Below are positions 7,492-16,390 of a DNA stretch of 60,678 nt, piece by piece. The position numbers and the translations under genes were made by a program. The DNA is taken from the NCBI GenBank assembly GCA_937997635.1, contig CALLFA010000010.1, positions 1 through 60,678 on the forward strand, read 5' to 3'. Origin of the DNA: an uncultured Saprospiraceae bacterium (GTDB lineage Bacteria > Bacteroidota > Bacteroidia > Chitinophagales > Saprospiraceae). Each line of letters opens with the position of its first letter. The stretch's first letter is position 1. The notes below the pieces were generated by a model. That model saw only the letters and a list, made by a program, of their open reading frames with translations, was not told where the DNA came from and searched no databases.

Positions 7492-9771
7492 TCACCCATC
7501 AACCAACTTCACAAACACTGGCTCACGATAAGTCCCATTTGGCGTCAATGAAGCATACTGTATTTCACAGCGATACACCGGTTCAATCCACACTGTCCGA
7601 CTTTCTTCTTCTATGGCATCTTCGATTGGTTTAGATGTATGCGGAACAACAGAAAATAAAGCAAAATATTTTTTTAAAGTTGCCATGTCAAAACCAGTAC
7701 CTACCTTTCCTTTATACACCATATTCCCATCTGTATACACCGCCAAGTGCAGTGCACCAAAAACAGCACTCCTGTCTCCCTTACCAGCTGTGTAGCCAAT
7801 AATGTAACACTCTTCATTAGACCTCACTTTTATTTTTAACCAGTGTCGACATCTGGTGCCAGGTAAATAGGGTGCATCTTTTTGCTTCGCCATGATGCCT
7901 TCCATGCCTTTTGCTTTAATTGCTTCAAAGAGCGCTTTGCCATCGGGAAAGTCTTGACTAAATCGATACGACTCTCCTGACTTTAAAATGCAATCCAATA
8001 ATTCACGTCTTCGCTCATTCGAGTATTTGTATAATTCTTTGCCATCCAACTGGATCATATCAAATAAGTAACAAACGGCTGGTTTGGATTTAGACAAACG
8101 TTCGATTGCTGCATCGCCAGCTGTGTGCATACGGCTAATGACATCCGGAAACACTGGTGCGCCTGTTGGATCGAGGACCACTATTTCACCATCAAATAAA
8201 CCTTGCTCGCAATCGAAGCGATCCACATCATGCAACTCTGGAAAGTGTTTGGTGATGTCTCGGCCACTCCGACTAATGATCGTGATCTTATCTGATTGTA
8301 AACGTATAAAAACTCTAATACCGTCCCACTTCACTTCGAAACTGTATTTAGCTGCCGAAGGGATTTCTTTGCCAGCGTCAGCAAGCATTGGTTTTACTTT
8401 ATCATCAATCTGTGTTTCTTTATCGGCATCTAACAACCACTGATTGTCTCTGGTTTGGAAAATATGGTAGACAATTCCCTTACGGTTGCTGAGTTCAAAT
8501 TTATACTTTTTCTTGCTTTTTTCTTTCCAGTTAATGGTCCCTTTTTCCATCAGCCACATAGAGCCAGCACCATACTGTCCTTTAGGAATGGTCCCTTCAA
8601 AGTCAAGGTATTTGATGGGGTGATCTTCTGTTCGAATCGCCATCCGTTTTTGATCACCTTCGAATGGTAGGCATTTGGGGACTGCCCAAGACATCAATAC
8701 TCCTTCATGTTCTAATCGCAAGTCATAATGTAGATTCGTCGCATCATGCAACTGAATGCAATAGCGACTCTTGTCCTCAACACCCACTTCTGGTATAGGC
8801 TCTGGTGTATTCGTAAAATCCCGTTTCTTTAAATAATCTTTCAGTTTGCTGGTATCGAGATTGGCAATTTGTGTTTTTATTTTCTGATCGTGAAGACCAG
8901 CTTTTTTGTTTTGCCAATCTGCCCATGCATTTCCATGTTCGTCTAGATAGTCGCGAAACGTATTGATGTCGTATTGATTAGATCTTTCTAAGTCAGCGAG
9001 ATGTTCCCAGTGTATGGGCAGTGACACAGGAGCACCTGCTCGACCTCTCAGACTAAAAGGTGATACAGTTGTATTAGAGCTATGATTTCTATAAATATCT
9101 ATTAGGATTTTGCCCTTTCGTTTGGCTTTCGGAATCTGTAGTGTGTAATTATCCATATAACCAGATACAAAAACGCCAGCCAGTTTTTTCACAGAGGCAG
9201 ATACGGTGTCTGTGTGCCATTTTGATTCTATCGGTATATAGATGTGTAATCCTTTACCACCTGATGTTTTGAGAAAAGGTGTATAGCCGTAGCCTTCCAA
9301 AAACGGCTTCAATCTCTCGGCAGCCAATTTCACATCAGCAAAATCCAATCCTTCGTCTGGATCCAAATCAAAAATAATGTGGTCCGGATTGGGTTTGTTC
9401 TTCATTTGATATTGCATCGGATGCAATTCTAGACAAGCGAGATTCGCCAACCAGCAAAGACTTGCTGCATCATCACACTTCACATAATTAATCATTTTCT
9501 CGTCATGTTGGATGTTGGCACTCCCCACCCACTCTGGTGTCCAATCTGGCTTATCTTTCGAATAAAAGCTTTGCTTATCGATGCCGTCAGGAAATCGGAT
9601 CACAGTCAAGGCTCTGTCGGTCAGATGTGGTAAGATGTAATCTGCAATGCCAAGATAATACTGAATAATCTGTGCTTTAGTCACCTGTGTCTCTGGGTAA
9701 ATTACTTTATCCAGATTGCTGAGTTTTACTTTTTGTCCACCGACTTCGGTATGTATGTATTTTTTGGCCAT
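7492..9771 (-). CDS. ligD: ATP-dependent DNA ligase D (polymerase-phosphoesterase-ligase)
   Basis: I chose the ATG at 9769-9771 (MAKKYIHTEVGG); the longer frame to 9885 only translates the tandem array. The protein is about 759 residues with domains in the mycobacterial order. A primase-like polymerase comes first, with the metal-binding FDLDPDEG near residue 134 and TSGGKGLH. The 3'-phosphoesterase follows (LHDATNLHYDLRLE near 342, PKGQYGAG). The ligase is last, with nucleotidyl-lysine motif KWDG near 481 and the C-terminal OB domain with RHWLKIK. It does bacterial non-homologous end joining, normally with Ku; no ku gene is seen here. It looks intact. It is divergent from the coiled-coil gene, with a repeat array in between. 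Confidence 0.95.
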   Translation of the reverse strand: MAKKYIHTEVGGQKVKLSNLDKVIYPETQVTKAQIIQYYLGIADYILPHLTDRALTVIRFPDGIDKQSFYSKDKPDWTPEWVGSANIQHDEKMINYVKCDDAASLCWLANLACLELHPMQYQMKNKPNPDHIIFDLDPDEGLDFADVKLAAERLKPFLEGYGYTPFLKTSGGKGLHIYIPIESKWHTDTVSASVKKLAGVFVSGYMDNYTLQIPKAKRKGKILIDIYRNHSSNTTVSPFSLRGRAGAPVSLPIHWEHLADLERSNQYDINTFRDYLDEHGNAWADWQNKKAGLHDQKIKTQIANLDTSKLKDYLKKRDFTNTPEPIPEVGVEDKSRYCIQLHDATNLHYDLRLEHEGVLMSWAVPKCLPFEGDQKRMAIRTEDHPIKYLDFEGTIPKGQYGAGSMWLMEKGTINWKEKSKKKYKFELSNRKGIVYHIFQTRDNQWLLDADKETQIDDKVKPMLADAGKEIPSAAKYSFEVKWDGIRVFIRLQSDKITIISRSGRDITKHFPELHDVDRFDCEQGLFDGEIVVLDPTGAPVFPDVISRMHTAGDAAIERLSKSKPAVCYLFDMIQLDGKELYKYSNERRRELLDCILKSGESYRFSQDFPDGKALFEAIKAKGMEGIMAKQKDAPYLPGTRCRHWLKIKVRSNEECYIIGYTAGKGDRSAVFGALHLAVYTDGNMVYKGKVGTGFDMATLKKYFALFSVVPHTSKPIEDAIEEESRTVWIEPVYRCEIQYASLTPNGTYREPVFVKLVDG

Positions 9772-9794
9772 TCGGTAACGAAAGATAGGTATTT

Positions 9795-10027
9795 TTTGGG
9801 CGCTCGTAAGCTCGCTGTTGGGTCGCTCGCAGGCTCGCTGTTGGGTCGCTCGCAGGCTCGCTTGTTGGGTCGTTCGCAGGCTCACTGTTGGGTCGTTCGC
9901 AGGCTCACTTGTTGGGTCGTTCGCAAGCTCACTTGTTGGGTCGTTCGCAAGCTCACTTGTTGGGTCGTTCGCAAGCTCACTTGTTGGGTCGTTCGCAAGC
10001 TCACTTGTTGGGTGCTCGCTGGTTCAC
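9795..10027. repeat. 23/24-bp tandem repeat array upstream of ligD
   Basis: There are about ten tandem units of the type TTGTTGGGTCGTTCGCAAGC + TCAC. Four adjacent central units are identical at 24 bp. Units nearer ligD are 23 bp or diverged (GTCGCTCGCAGG), and the last unit is shortened. Mixed 23- and 24-bp lengths break any reading frame, so the array is most likely noncoding although all frames are open. It fills the divergent promoter region between ligD and the coiled-coil gene and begins about 25 bp from the ligD start. Confidence 0.9.
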
Positions 10028-10184
10028 TGTTCGAGTGTTCACGTCTTTCGTAGCGTCGAATTCATTCGATGAATTGGTAGAGCCTTTTTGGTCGTTCGCA
10101 AGATTCACTGTTCGAGTGTTCACGTCTTGCGTAGCATCGAATTCATTCGATGAATTGGTACAGCTATTTAGGTCGTTCGAAGGC
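10023..10184. repeat. 81-bp tandem duplication with internal palindrome
   Basis: Two units at a period of 81 bp (10023 and 10104) share CTGTTCGAGTGTTCACGTC, a palindrome AATTCAT-TCG-ATGAATT and a trailing GGTCGTTCGCAAG/GGTCGTTCGAAG. The tail resembles the 24-bp array unit, so the longer repeat seems to have grown from the array. It lies upstream of the coiled-coil gene. Confidence 0.8.
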
Positions 10185-10328
10185 TCGCTTTTTGGATCGT
10201 TTGCGTGGCTCAACTGTTAGTGACTGTCATTCCAAGAAGGAGTTAGCCGACCCAAATGCTAGAAATGTTAAATTATGTGACTGTCCTATAATCAAATAGT
10301 CTTATAATTGTCTAAAGCTAACTCACAT

Positions 10329-11156
10329 ATGTTTGATTATAACTTCAGTACCATTGAATCCATCTTACTTTTAGTGGTCGCTTCTATAGCGTTTTTCTTT
10401 ATTGGAAAGTATTTTGCACAACGACAAATGGCTGGGTTGCAGAGTCGACTGCTTGCCACTGACTCAGAGTTGAAATCTATGGAGAAGCAACTGCGGGCCA
10501 ATGAAAAGTTGGTTCAGAATGCGAATAACGAAAGAGAAAGATTGGTTAATGAGACAGATGGACTGAATAATCGATTGTCTATGTTGTCTGCTGATAATGA
10601 AGACTTAAGAAGACAATTGGAACCTATCCAAACGGATTTAACAAAAGAATCAAAACAAGTGGAGGTCTTGAGTCGGCAGATTGATGACCTAAAAGGAAAA
10701 CTATCCAAAGCCAATGAGAAAAATAGATTGCAGCATAAAACAGATGCTGATTGGAAAAGCGAAATTGAACAAGCAAGGAGAGAAGCGAAGAAATATCAAT
10801 CGGATATCTCAACTGTCAAAACAGCGAATTCGAAATTGAGACAGAAACTAGCTCAAATGGGATTAGATTCTGAAGAATTAGAAAAATTGCGAGCAGAAGC
10901 AAAGGCCAATAAAAAGGAAATCAAACGACTGGACAAGGATTGTAAATATTGGGAAAAACAACATTACGACACACACCACAAATTAGCAGCGCTACTAAAA
11001 GAAGAAGAAGTGCTTCAACAACGATTGGAAGACGCCAAATTAGAAAAGCAAGGCTTAGAAATCAAAGAAGAGAACATGCTTAAGACCTTGGCTGATTATA
11101 AGCAACAATTGATCTATGCCAATGAGCGTTACCATAAAATACAAGGGACAGTGTAA
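10329..11156 (+). CDS. Membrane-anchored coiled-coil protein
   Basis: The ATG at 10329 gives MFDYNFSTIESILLLVV; a TTG at 10308 would add seven residues. One N-terminal membrane segment (about residues 10-27) is followed by ~240 residues of almost unbroken heptad-like charged helix rich in Lys, Glu, Gln and Leu, with no recognisable globular domain. It is probably a single-pass protein with a long cytoplasmic coiled coil, comparable in layout to RmuC-like or scaffold proteins but without the RmuC nuclease domain. It is divergent from ligD and precedes ileS. Function unknown. Confidence 0.75.
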   Translation: MFDYNFSTIESILLLVVASIAFFFIGKYFAQRQMAGLQSRLLATDSELKSMEKQLRANEKLVQNANNERERLVNETDGLNNRLSMLSADNEDLRRQLEPIQTDLTKESKQVEVLSRQIDDLKGKLSKANEKNRLQHKTDADWKSEIEQARREAKKYQSDISTVKTANSKLRQKLAQMGLDSEELEKLRAEAKANKKEIKRLDKDCKYWEKQHYDTHHKLAALLKEEEVLQQRLEDAKLEKQGLEIKEENMLKTLADYKQQLIYANERYHKIQGTV

Positions 11157-11162
11157 CCATGT

Positions 11163-11262
11163 ACCGTCGAAGTCATTTGACGAATTGATTTTTGTTTTGG
11201 TATTCTTACTATGACGATTGAATTCGTCAATCCTTTTATACATCGAATAAATACGACGCTAC
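11163..11262. repeat. Diverged copies of the CGTCGAATTCATTCGATG palindrome
   Basis: CGTCGAAGTCATTTGACGAA (from 11165) resembles the palindrome in the 81-bp repeats. The reverse strand of 11243-11262 reads GCGTCGTATTTATTCGATG, an inverted diverged copy. TTGACGAATT (11177-11186) and AATTCGTCAA (11221-11230) form a perfect 10-bp inverted repeat that could fold in the RNA between the coiled-coil gene and ileS. Copies on both sides of the coiled-coil gene suggest one dispersed element. Confidence 0.5.
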
Positions 11263-11328
11263 TAGAAACTTCACAAAACCTATCAGGTTTCTAACAATTC
11301 AAGTATTTTTGTGTGCTTAAAGAGACGT

Positions 11329-14300
11329 ATGGCAAAGTATACAGAATACAAAGGTCTGAATTTAAGTCAGATTGATGAAGAAGTTTTATCCTTTTGGAAA
11401 GAGAATGAGATTTTTGAAAAAAGCATAAGTAGTAGACCAGAGGATAAGACATTCGTGTTTTATGAAGGTCCACCTTCTGCCAATGGTAAGCCTGGTATTC
11501 ACCATGTCATGGCTAGAACGATCAAGGACATCTTCTGTAGATTTCACACCATGCAAGGTGAACGAGTCACTCGCAAAGGAGGGTGGGATACGCACGGATT
11601 ACCCATCGAGCTGAGTGTTGAAAAAGAACTAGGGATTACGAAAGAAGACATCGGCAAGTCGATCAGCATAGCAGAGTACAATCAAAAGTGCCGTGAAACT
11701 GTCATGCGCTACAAAGACATGTGGGACGACATCACCGTCAAGATGGGTTACTGGGTAGATTTGAATGATCCATACATCACCTTCACCAATGAGTATATAG
11801 AATCAGTCTGGTGGTTACTCAAGCAGATGTATGACAAAGACATGATCTACAAAGGGTATACTGTCCAGCCCTATTCTCCAGCAGCAGGAACAGGACTAAG
11901 TAGTCACGAATTGAATATGCCAGGCGCATATCAAAACATAAAGGACACCTCAGTGACAGCACAGTTCAGGGTGACCAAGAATGAAAAATCTTCCTTTCTA
12001 TTTGATGGGCATGATGATGAAGTGTTCATTGTTGCTTGGACAACAACTCCGTGGACCTTGCCATCTAATTGCGCATTGGCTGTCGGTAAAAAATTGGAAT
12101 ATAGCTTAGTCAGAACATTTAATGCCTATACTAAAAAACCAATCGCTGTTGTATTGGCGACTGATCTCATTTCAAAACATTTCAAAGAAAAAGCGGCAGA
12201 ATTATCCTTAGCTGATTTTGATCCTTCCGGAAAATTGATTCCTTTTGAAATTGTAAAATCATTTAAAGGTGAAGAGTTGCTTGATATAAAGTACGAGCAA
12301 TTGATGCCGTATGTGCAACCTGAAGAAGGGGAAGCATTTAGAGTCATCCACGGTGACTTTGTGTCTACTGCAGATGGTACAGGCATCGTCCACACAGCAT
12401 CCATTTTTGGAGCAGATGATTTTAGAGTGTGTAAACAAAATAATGTGCCTTCGATCTTGGTGCGTAGAGGGAAAGAGTTGAGACCATTAGTAGATCAACA
12501 AGGAAAATTTGTAGAGGAAGTTACTGACTTCTCTGGCTACTATGTCAAAGCAGAATACTATAGTAAGGAAGAGCAGGCGGCTGAAGGATTTTTGCCGACT
12601 GATGTGCAAATTGCCATTAAATTAAAAGAAGACAATAGAGCATTCAAAGTAGAGAAGTACGAACACAACTATCCGCATTGTTGGCGGACGGATAAACCAA
12701 TTTTATATTATCCGCTTGACAGTTGGTTTATAAAGACATCGGCACACAAAGAAAAAATGGTCGAATTAAACAACACCATTAATTGGAAGCCAAAGCATAC
12801 AGGTGAAGGAAGATTTGGGAATTGGTTGGAGAATCTACAAGATTGGAATTTGTCGAGATCTAGATATTGGGGTGTGCCATTACCGATTTGGCGAACTGCC
12901 AATGGTGAAGAAGAAATCTGTATTGGTTCGTATGCGCAACTCGAAGCCGAGATCAAAAAAGCAAATGAAGCATTAGGCTTAAGCCAAGAATTGCCTGACG
13001 ATCCGCATCGTCCGTATATTGATGATGTCACCTTAGTGTCAGAGTCTGGAAAGGAGATGAAACGCGAATTGGACTTGATTGATGTCTGGTTTGATTCTGG
13101 ATCGATGCCATTTGCACAATTGCATTATCCATTTAATGAGGACACAAAATCTATGGTGGATGAGGGATCGTTTTATCCAGCTGATTTTATTTCTGAAGGA
13201 GTGGATCAAACGAGAGGTTGGTTTTACAGCTTGCACGCGATCTCTGCATTGGTGACTGGAAGTGTTGCTTATAGAAATGTCGTGTCAACTGGTTTGGTCT
13301 TGGATAAGAATGGTGTAAAAATGTCGAAGCGACTTGGCAATACCATTGATCCTTTTGAGGCAATCGGAAAATATGGAGCAGATGCAGTTCGCTGGTATAT
13401 GATCTCGAATGCCCAGCCATGGGACAATTTGAAATTTGATCTGACAGGAGTTGAAGAGGTGAAGCGAAAATTCTTCGGCACCTTATATAATACCTATTCC
13501 TTTTTTGCGCTTTACGCGAATATTGATGGGTTTGATTTTTCACAACCAGTGGTGCCGCTTGATGAAAGACAAGAGATCGACCGATGGATTATTTCTCTCT
13601 TACATTCGTTGCGTACTGAGGTGAAAGACAGTTATGCCGATTATGAAGCGACCAATGCCTGCCGTAAGATCATGACGTTTGTAGATCAACATCTCAGCAA
13701 TTGGTATGTCCGATTATGCAGACGTCGCTTTTGGAAAGGAGAATTTACAACAGATAAAATAGCAGCTTACCAAACACTGTATGAATGTTTGGAAACGATT
13801 GCCAAGTTGATGGCACCCGTAGCTCCGTTTTTCTCCGAATGGTTGTATAGAAATTTAAATACTGCTACCGGACGCCAAGCAGAAGAAAGCGTACATCTGG
13901 CATTAATTGAAGATGGAGATAGTGCTATTATTGATAAAGCATTAGAGGAGCGAATGGATTATGCGCAGCGTATTTCTTCATTAGTATTATCACTTCGAAA
14001 GAAAGAAAAAATACGTGTCCGACAGCCACTTCAGAAAATTCTATTGCCTGTTTTGGATGCTAATTTCCAAAAGCAAGTCGAAGCAGTAGAAGACTTAGTG
14101 TTGGCAGAAGTCAATGTCAAAGGATTTGAATATGTAGATGACGCTTCTGGTATCATTAAGAAAAAAATCAAACCAAATTTTAAGACACTTGGTAAACGAC
14201 TAGGTAAAGACATGAAGGCAGGTGCTGCAGCAATTAATCAATTGACTAACGACGACATTGTTGATATTGAAAAATCAGGTGTGTATAAATTAAATATTGG

Positions 14301-14679
14301 TGATGCAAATTATGAGCTTGGAATGGAAGATTTCGAAATTACCAGTGAAGACATTCCAGGATGGCAAGTGGCAACAGACAAAAACATTACCGTTGCTTTA
14401 GATGTCACCTTAGATGATGCATTGCTTGCTGAAGGTATGGCTCGTGAATTGGTTAATCGCATTCAAAACATCAGAAAGACAAAAGATTTCAATGTCACTG
14501 ATCGGATCAACATCACGTTAGAAAAGCATGACTCTATAGCTGCGGCTATTGATCAATTTGGCTCATACATTTGTGAAGAAGTGTTGGCGGATGAACTAAA
14601 TGTAAGTGATTCCGTATCTGGGGATAAGATCGACTTAGGAGATGATGTTCATATTGGAATTGAAGTAGCACAAGTGTAG
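11329..14679 (+). CDS. ileS: Isoleucyl-tRNA synthetase
   Basis: The start MAKYTEYKG at 11329 fits the family; the frame extends six codons upstream to 11311. At about 1,116 residues it is longer than the E. coli enzyme (938). The class I signatures are present: the HIGH-equivalent PGIHHV at residues 55-60 within GPPSANGKPGIHH, GGWDTHGLP, the editing domain with TTPWTLPSN, and KMSKR near 664-668 in KNGVKMSKRLGN. The C-terminal zinc-binding Cys cluster of the short bacterial type is not visible, so it looks like the longer eukaryote-like type common in Bacteroidota. It charges tRNA-Ile and edits valine. A strong terminator follows. Confidence 0.98.
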   Translation: MAKYTEYKGLNLSQIDEEVLSFWKENEIFEKSISSRPEDKTFVFYEGPPSANGKPGIHHVMARTIKDIFCRFHTMQGERVTRKGGWDTHGLPIELSVEKELGITKEDIGKSISIAEYNQKCRETVMRYKDMWDDITVKMGYWVDLNDPYITFTNEYIESVWWLLKQMYDKDMIYKGYTVQPYSPAAGTGLSSHELNMPGAYQNIKDTSVTAQFRVTKNEKSSFLFDGHDDEVFIVAWTTTPWTLPSNCALAVGKKLEYSLVRTFNAYTKKPIAVVLATDLISKHFKEKAAELSLADFDPSGKLIPFEIVKSFKGEELLDIKYEQLMPYVQPEEGEAFRVIHGDFVSTADGTGIVHTASIFGADDFRVCKQNNVPSILVRRGKELRPLVDQQGKFVEEVTDFSGYYVKAEYYSKEEQAAEGFLPTDVQIAIKLKEDNRAFKVEKYEHNYPHCWRTDKPILYYPLDSWFIKTSAHKEKMVELNNTINWKPKHTGEGRFGNWLENLQDWNLSRSRYWGVPLPIWRTANGEEEICIGSYAQLEAEIKKANEALGLSQELPDDPHRPYIDDVTLVSESGKEMKRELDLIDVWFDSGSMPFAQLHYPFNEDTKSMVDEGSFYPADFISEGVDQTRGWFYSLHAISALVTGSVAYRNVVSTGLVLDKNGVKMSKRLGNTIDPFEAIGKYGADAVRWYMISNAQPWDNLKFDLTGVEEVKRKFFGTLYNTYSFFALYANIDGFDFSQPVVPLDERQEIDRWIISLLHSLRTEVKDSYADYEATNACRKIMTFVDQHLSNWYVRLCRRRFWKGEFTTDKIAAYQTLYECLETIAKLMAPVAPFFSEWLYRNLNTATGRQAEESVHLALIEDGDSAIIDKALEERMDYAQRISSLVLSLRKKEKIRVRQPLQKILLPVLDANFQKQVEAVEDLVLAEVNVKGFEYVDDASGIIKKKIKPNFKTLGKRLGKDMKAGAAAINQLTNDDIVDIEKSGVYKLNIGDANYELGMEDFEITSEDIPGWQVATDKNITVALDVTLDDALLAEGMARELVNRIQNIRKTKDFNVTDRINITLEKHDSIAAAIDQFGSYICEEVLADELNVSDSVSGDKIDLGDDVHIGIEVAQV

Positions 14680-14715
14680 ATATGTCTTAATACAAGACTA
14701 TATTCTAGACATAAA

Positions 14716-14746
14716 AAAAGACCTAGCTTTTATAGCTAGGTCTTTT
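14716..14746. terminator. Bidirectional rho-independent terminator after ileS
   Basis: A perfect 13-bp stem AAAAGACCTAGCT (14716-14728) pairs with AGCTAGGTCTTTT (14734-14746) around a 5-nt loop, with A-rich and T-rich flanks on both sides. It can end both ileS (+) and the convergent lipoprotein gene (-). Confidence 0.9.
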
Positions 14747-14767
14747 AATTTAGATTTTAAGGTTCAA

Positions 14768-15382
14768 CTATTTTGATAAATCAGAAGCTCCTGCACAATT
14801 GTCTTGTAAATCTTGCATTCTCACAAACGTATTGAATGCGCCGCCAAATGTAAGTAAATCGGCATTGGTAAGTGTGCGGTATCCAGTACCTCCAATGTAA
14901 AGACCGAATGAATTAGCTAGACGAAGTGACTTTCTAGCATACGATGTATACGTTTCCAGTTCACAGGCGTTACCTGCACCTTTTAACTTAGTATATTCAT
15001 CTGTTATCAATTGATTGATCAAGATATCTTCGTTCCAATCAGGATTGTTTTTTACTATTTCTCTCATTTTAAGACCATTGTCAACTGCCCAATCATGAAA
15101 GGATCTAATTGTAGTATGTCCAATATCTGCAATGTAGCTGCTTACATCTTCTGGTGTGACAACATCTGGAAAATTTTCAACTTCACAGTTATTGACTGTT
15201 GCTACTGCATAAAAGTCTTCAATTTTGCTTCTTAGTGCAGCCGACTCATTCGTAGACATCTCGTCAAATTTTACAACGAATTCTGTTACTACAGCACTTT
15301 GATCTGCTGATAATTGAAGCTCAGTTTCCCCACAGGAAAATAAAAATAGAGTCATTAAGCTGGCAAAAAATAGGTTTTTCAT
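14768..15382 (-). CDS. Lipoprotein, paralogue 1 of 3
   Basis: This is a 204-residue protein with a lipoprotein signal peptide (MKNLFFASLMTLFLFSCGE; lipobox Cys at 17). The mature part is helical, with conserved blocks shared with its two neighbours: a KFDEMSTNESAALR segment, FYAVAT-NNCE, a DIGH...SFHDWAVD segment, and FGGAFNTFVRMQ. Two further Cys (in NNCE and ACELE) are shared by all three copies and could form a disulfide. No known family is recognised. It is transcribed last of the three and ends in the shared terminator with ileS. Confidence 0.8.
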   Translation of the reverse strand: MKNLFFASLMTLFLFSCGETELQLSADQSAVVTEFVVKFDEMSTNESAALRSKIEDFYAVATVNNCEVENFPDVVTPEDVSSYIADIGHTTIRSFHDWAVDNGLKMREIVKNNPDWNEDILINQLITDEYTKLKGAGNACELETYTSYARKSLRLANSFGLYIGGTGYRTLTNADLLTFGGAFNTFVRMQDLQDNCAGASDLSK

Positions 15383-15645
15383 AAAGTTTAATTTTTTATA
15401 CGGTTAAATTTTAAAGTTATTTGCCTTATTAGAACGTTTTTATTTTGCAAAATGTCCCTCTTTTGACATAAAATATTTTATTTCTTTATAATAGCCATTA
15501 AATTGACTACCCTAATTTATAGAAAAGTCCTTGTAAACTAGCAAGTTATCGTGTTTTAATAGGTTCACCTTCGGGGCTCTTGTAAGTAGGCTTACTTTTC
15601 ATTGGTGACATATAATGTATTAATTCCGTGATATTGAACATAAAA

Positions 15646-15675
15646 AAAGACCTAACTCGCTCTAGCTAGGTCTTT
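15646..15675 (-). terminator. Terminator after lipoprotein paralogue 2
   Basis: AAAGACCTA (15646-15654) pairs with TAGGTCTTT (15667-15675); the minus-strand transcript then runs into a T tract. The stem sequence matches the outer stem of the terminator at 14716, so gene and terminator were probably duplicated together. The rest of the 316-bp gap 15383-15698 shows no gene; it is AT-rich and probably holds the promoter of paralogue 1. Confidence 0.8.
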
Positions 15676-15698
15676 CTTATTTGACTTTTCGTGCGTGG

Positions 15699-16319
15699 CT
15701 ATTTTGAACTGTCTGTGCCTTTACATGATTCTTGGATTTCTTGCATTCTAACAAATGTGTTGAATGCTCCGCCAAAAGCAATTAAGTCTAGATCATCAAG
15801 GTAAAAATTACCTTCATATCCAAGGTGAAGTGTCTCCCTAGAAAATGCTGTATACATCCGTAATTCGCAATTGTTTTCTTCTCCGTGAATTAAGGCAAAT
15901 TGCTGAGTAATTAATTCGTCAACTATATCAAAATCGTACCAGCTTGGATTGTTAGATATAATTTCCAACATTAACGTACTGTGGTCTACTGCCCAATTGT
16001 GAAAGTCTCTGACTGAAGAGTGGCCGATGTTCACAAGATACTCGTCTACTTCATCTTGCGAAATAATATCAAAATTGCCAATCTCACAATTGTTGGCTGT
16101 TGCTACAGCATAAAACTCAATAAGCTTGGCTCTTGTAGAAGCAGATTCGTTAGCAGACATCTCTTCAAATTTTTTAATGAATACAGTTACAGCTGCATGT
16201 TGTTCTGCTGATACAGACAGTTCTGCGCGTTCAAACTGGACAAAATCATCAGATGAAAAATTATTTCCACAAGAGAAAAATAGTAAAGTCGTTAAACTAG
16301 CCAAAAATAGTTTGTACAT
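15699..16319 (-). CDS. Lipoprotein, paralogue 2 of 3
   Basis: This is a 206-residue protein with signal peptide and lipobox (LLFFSCGN). It shares with its neighbours the blocks KFEEMSANESASTR, FYAVATANNCE, NIGHSSVRDFHNWAVD, ENNCELRMYTAFSRETL and FGGAFNTFVRMQE. Its N-terminal linker after the Cys is longer and Asp/Ser-rich. It has the same two conserved non-lipobox Cys. Family and function unknown. It lies at the outer membrane or periplasmic face if the lipobox is used. Confidence 0.8.
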   Translation of the reverse strand: MYKLFLASLTTLLFFSCGNNFSSDDFVQFERAELSVSAEQHAAVTVFIKKFEEMSANESASTRAKLIEFYAVATANNCEIGNFDIISQDEVDEYLVNIGHSSVRDFHNWAVDHSTLMLEIISNNPSWYDFDIVDELITQQFALIHGEENNCELRMYTAFSRETLHLGYEGNFYLDDLDLIAFGGAFNTFVRMQEIQESCKGTDSSK

Positions 16320-16390
16320 AAAGTTCTAATTTTGTGTGTGTTATTAAATTATTTACTTAAAAAAGTTGATTGTATATTGATATTATATAA

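Noticed and set aside
9772..9885. Extended N-terminus of ligD
   Set aside because: The extra 38 residues only translate array units; MAKKYIHTEVGG at 9771 matches the usual family start.
9795..10184. CRISPR array
   Set aside because: The units are contiguous without unique spacers and there are no cas genes nearby.
9733..10220. Long plus-strand open frames through the tandem repeat array (GRSQAHL-type peptide repeats)
   Set aside because: Units of 23 and 24 bp mix, all frames are open because the repeat lacks stop codons, and the frames oppose ligD; no start context or family supports translation.
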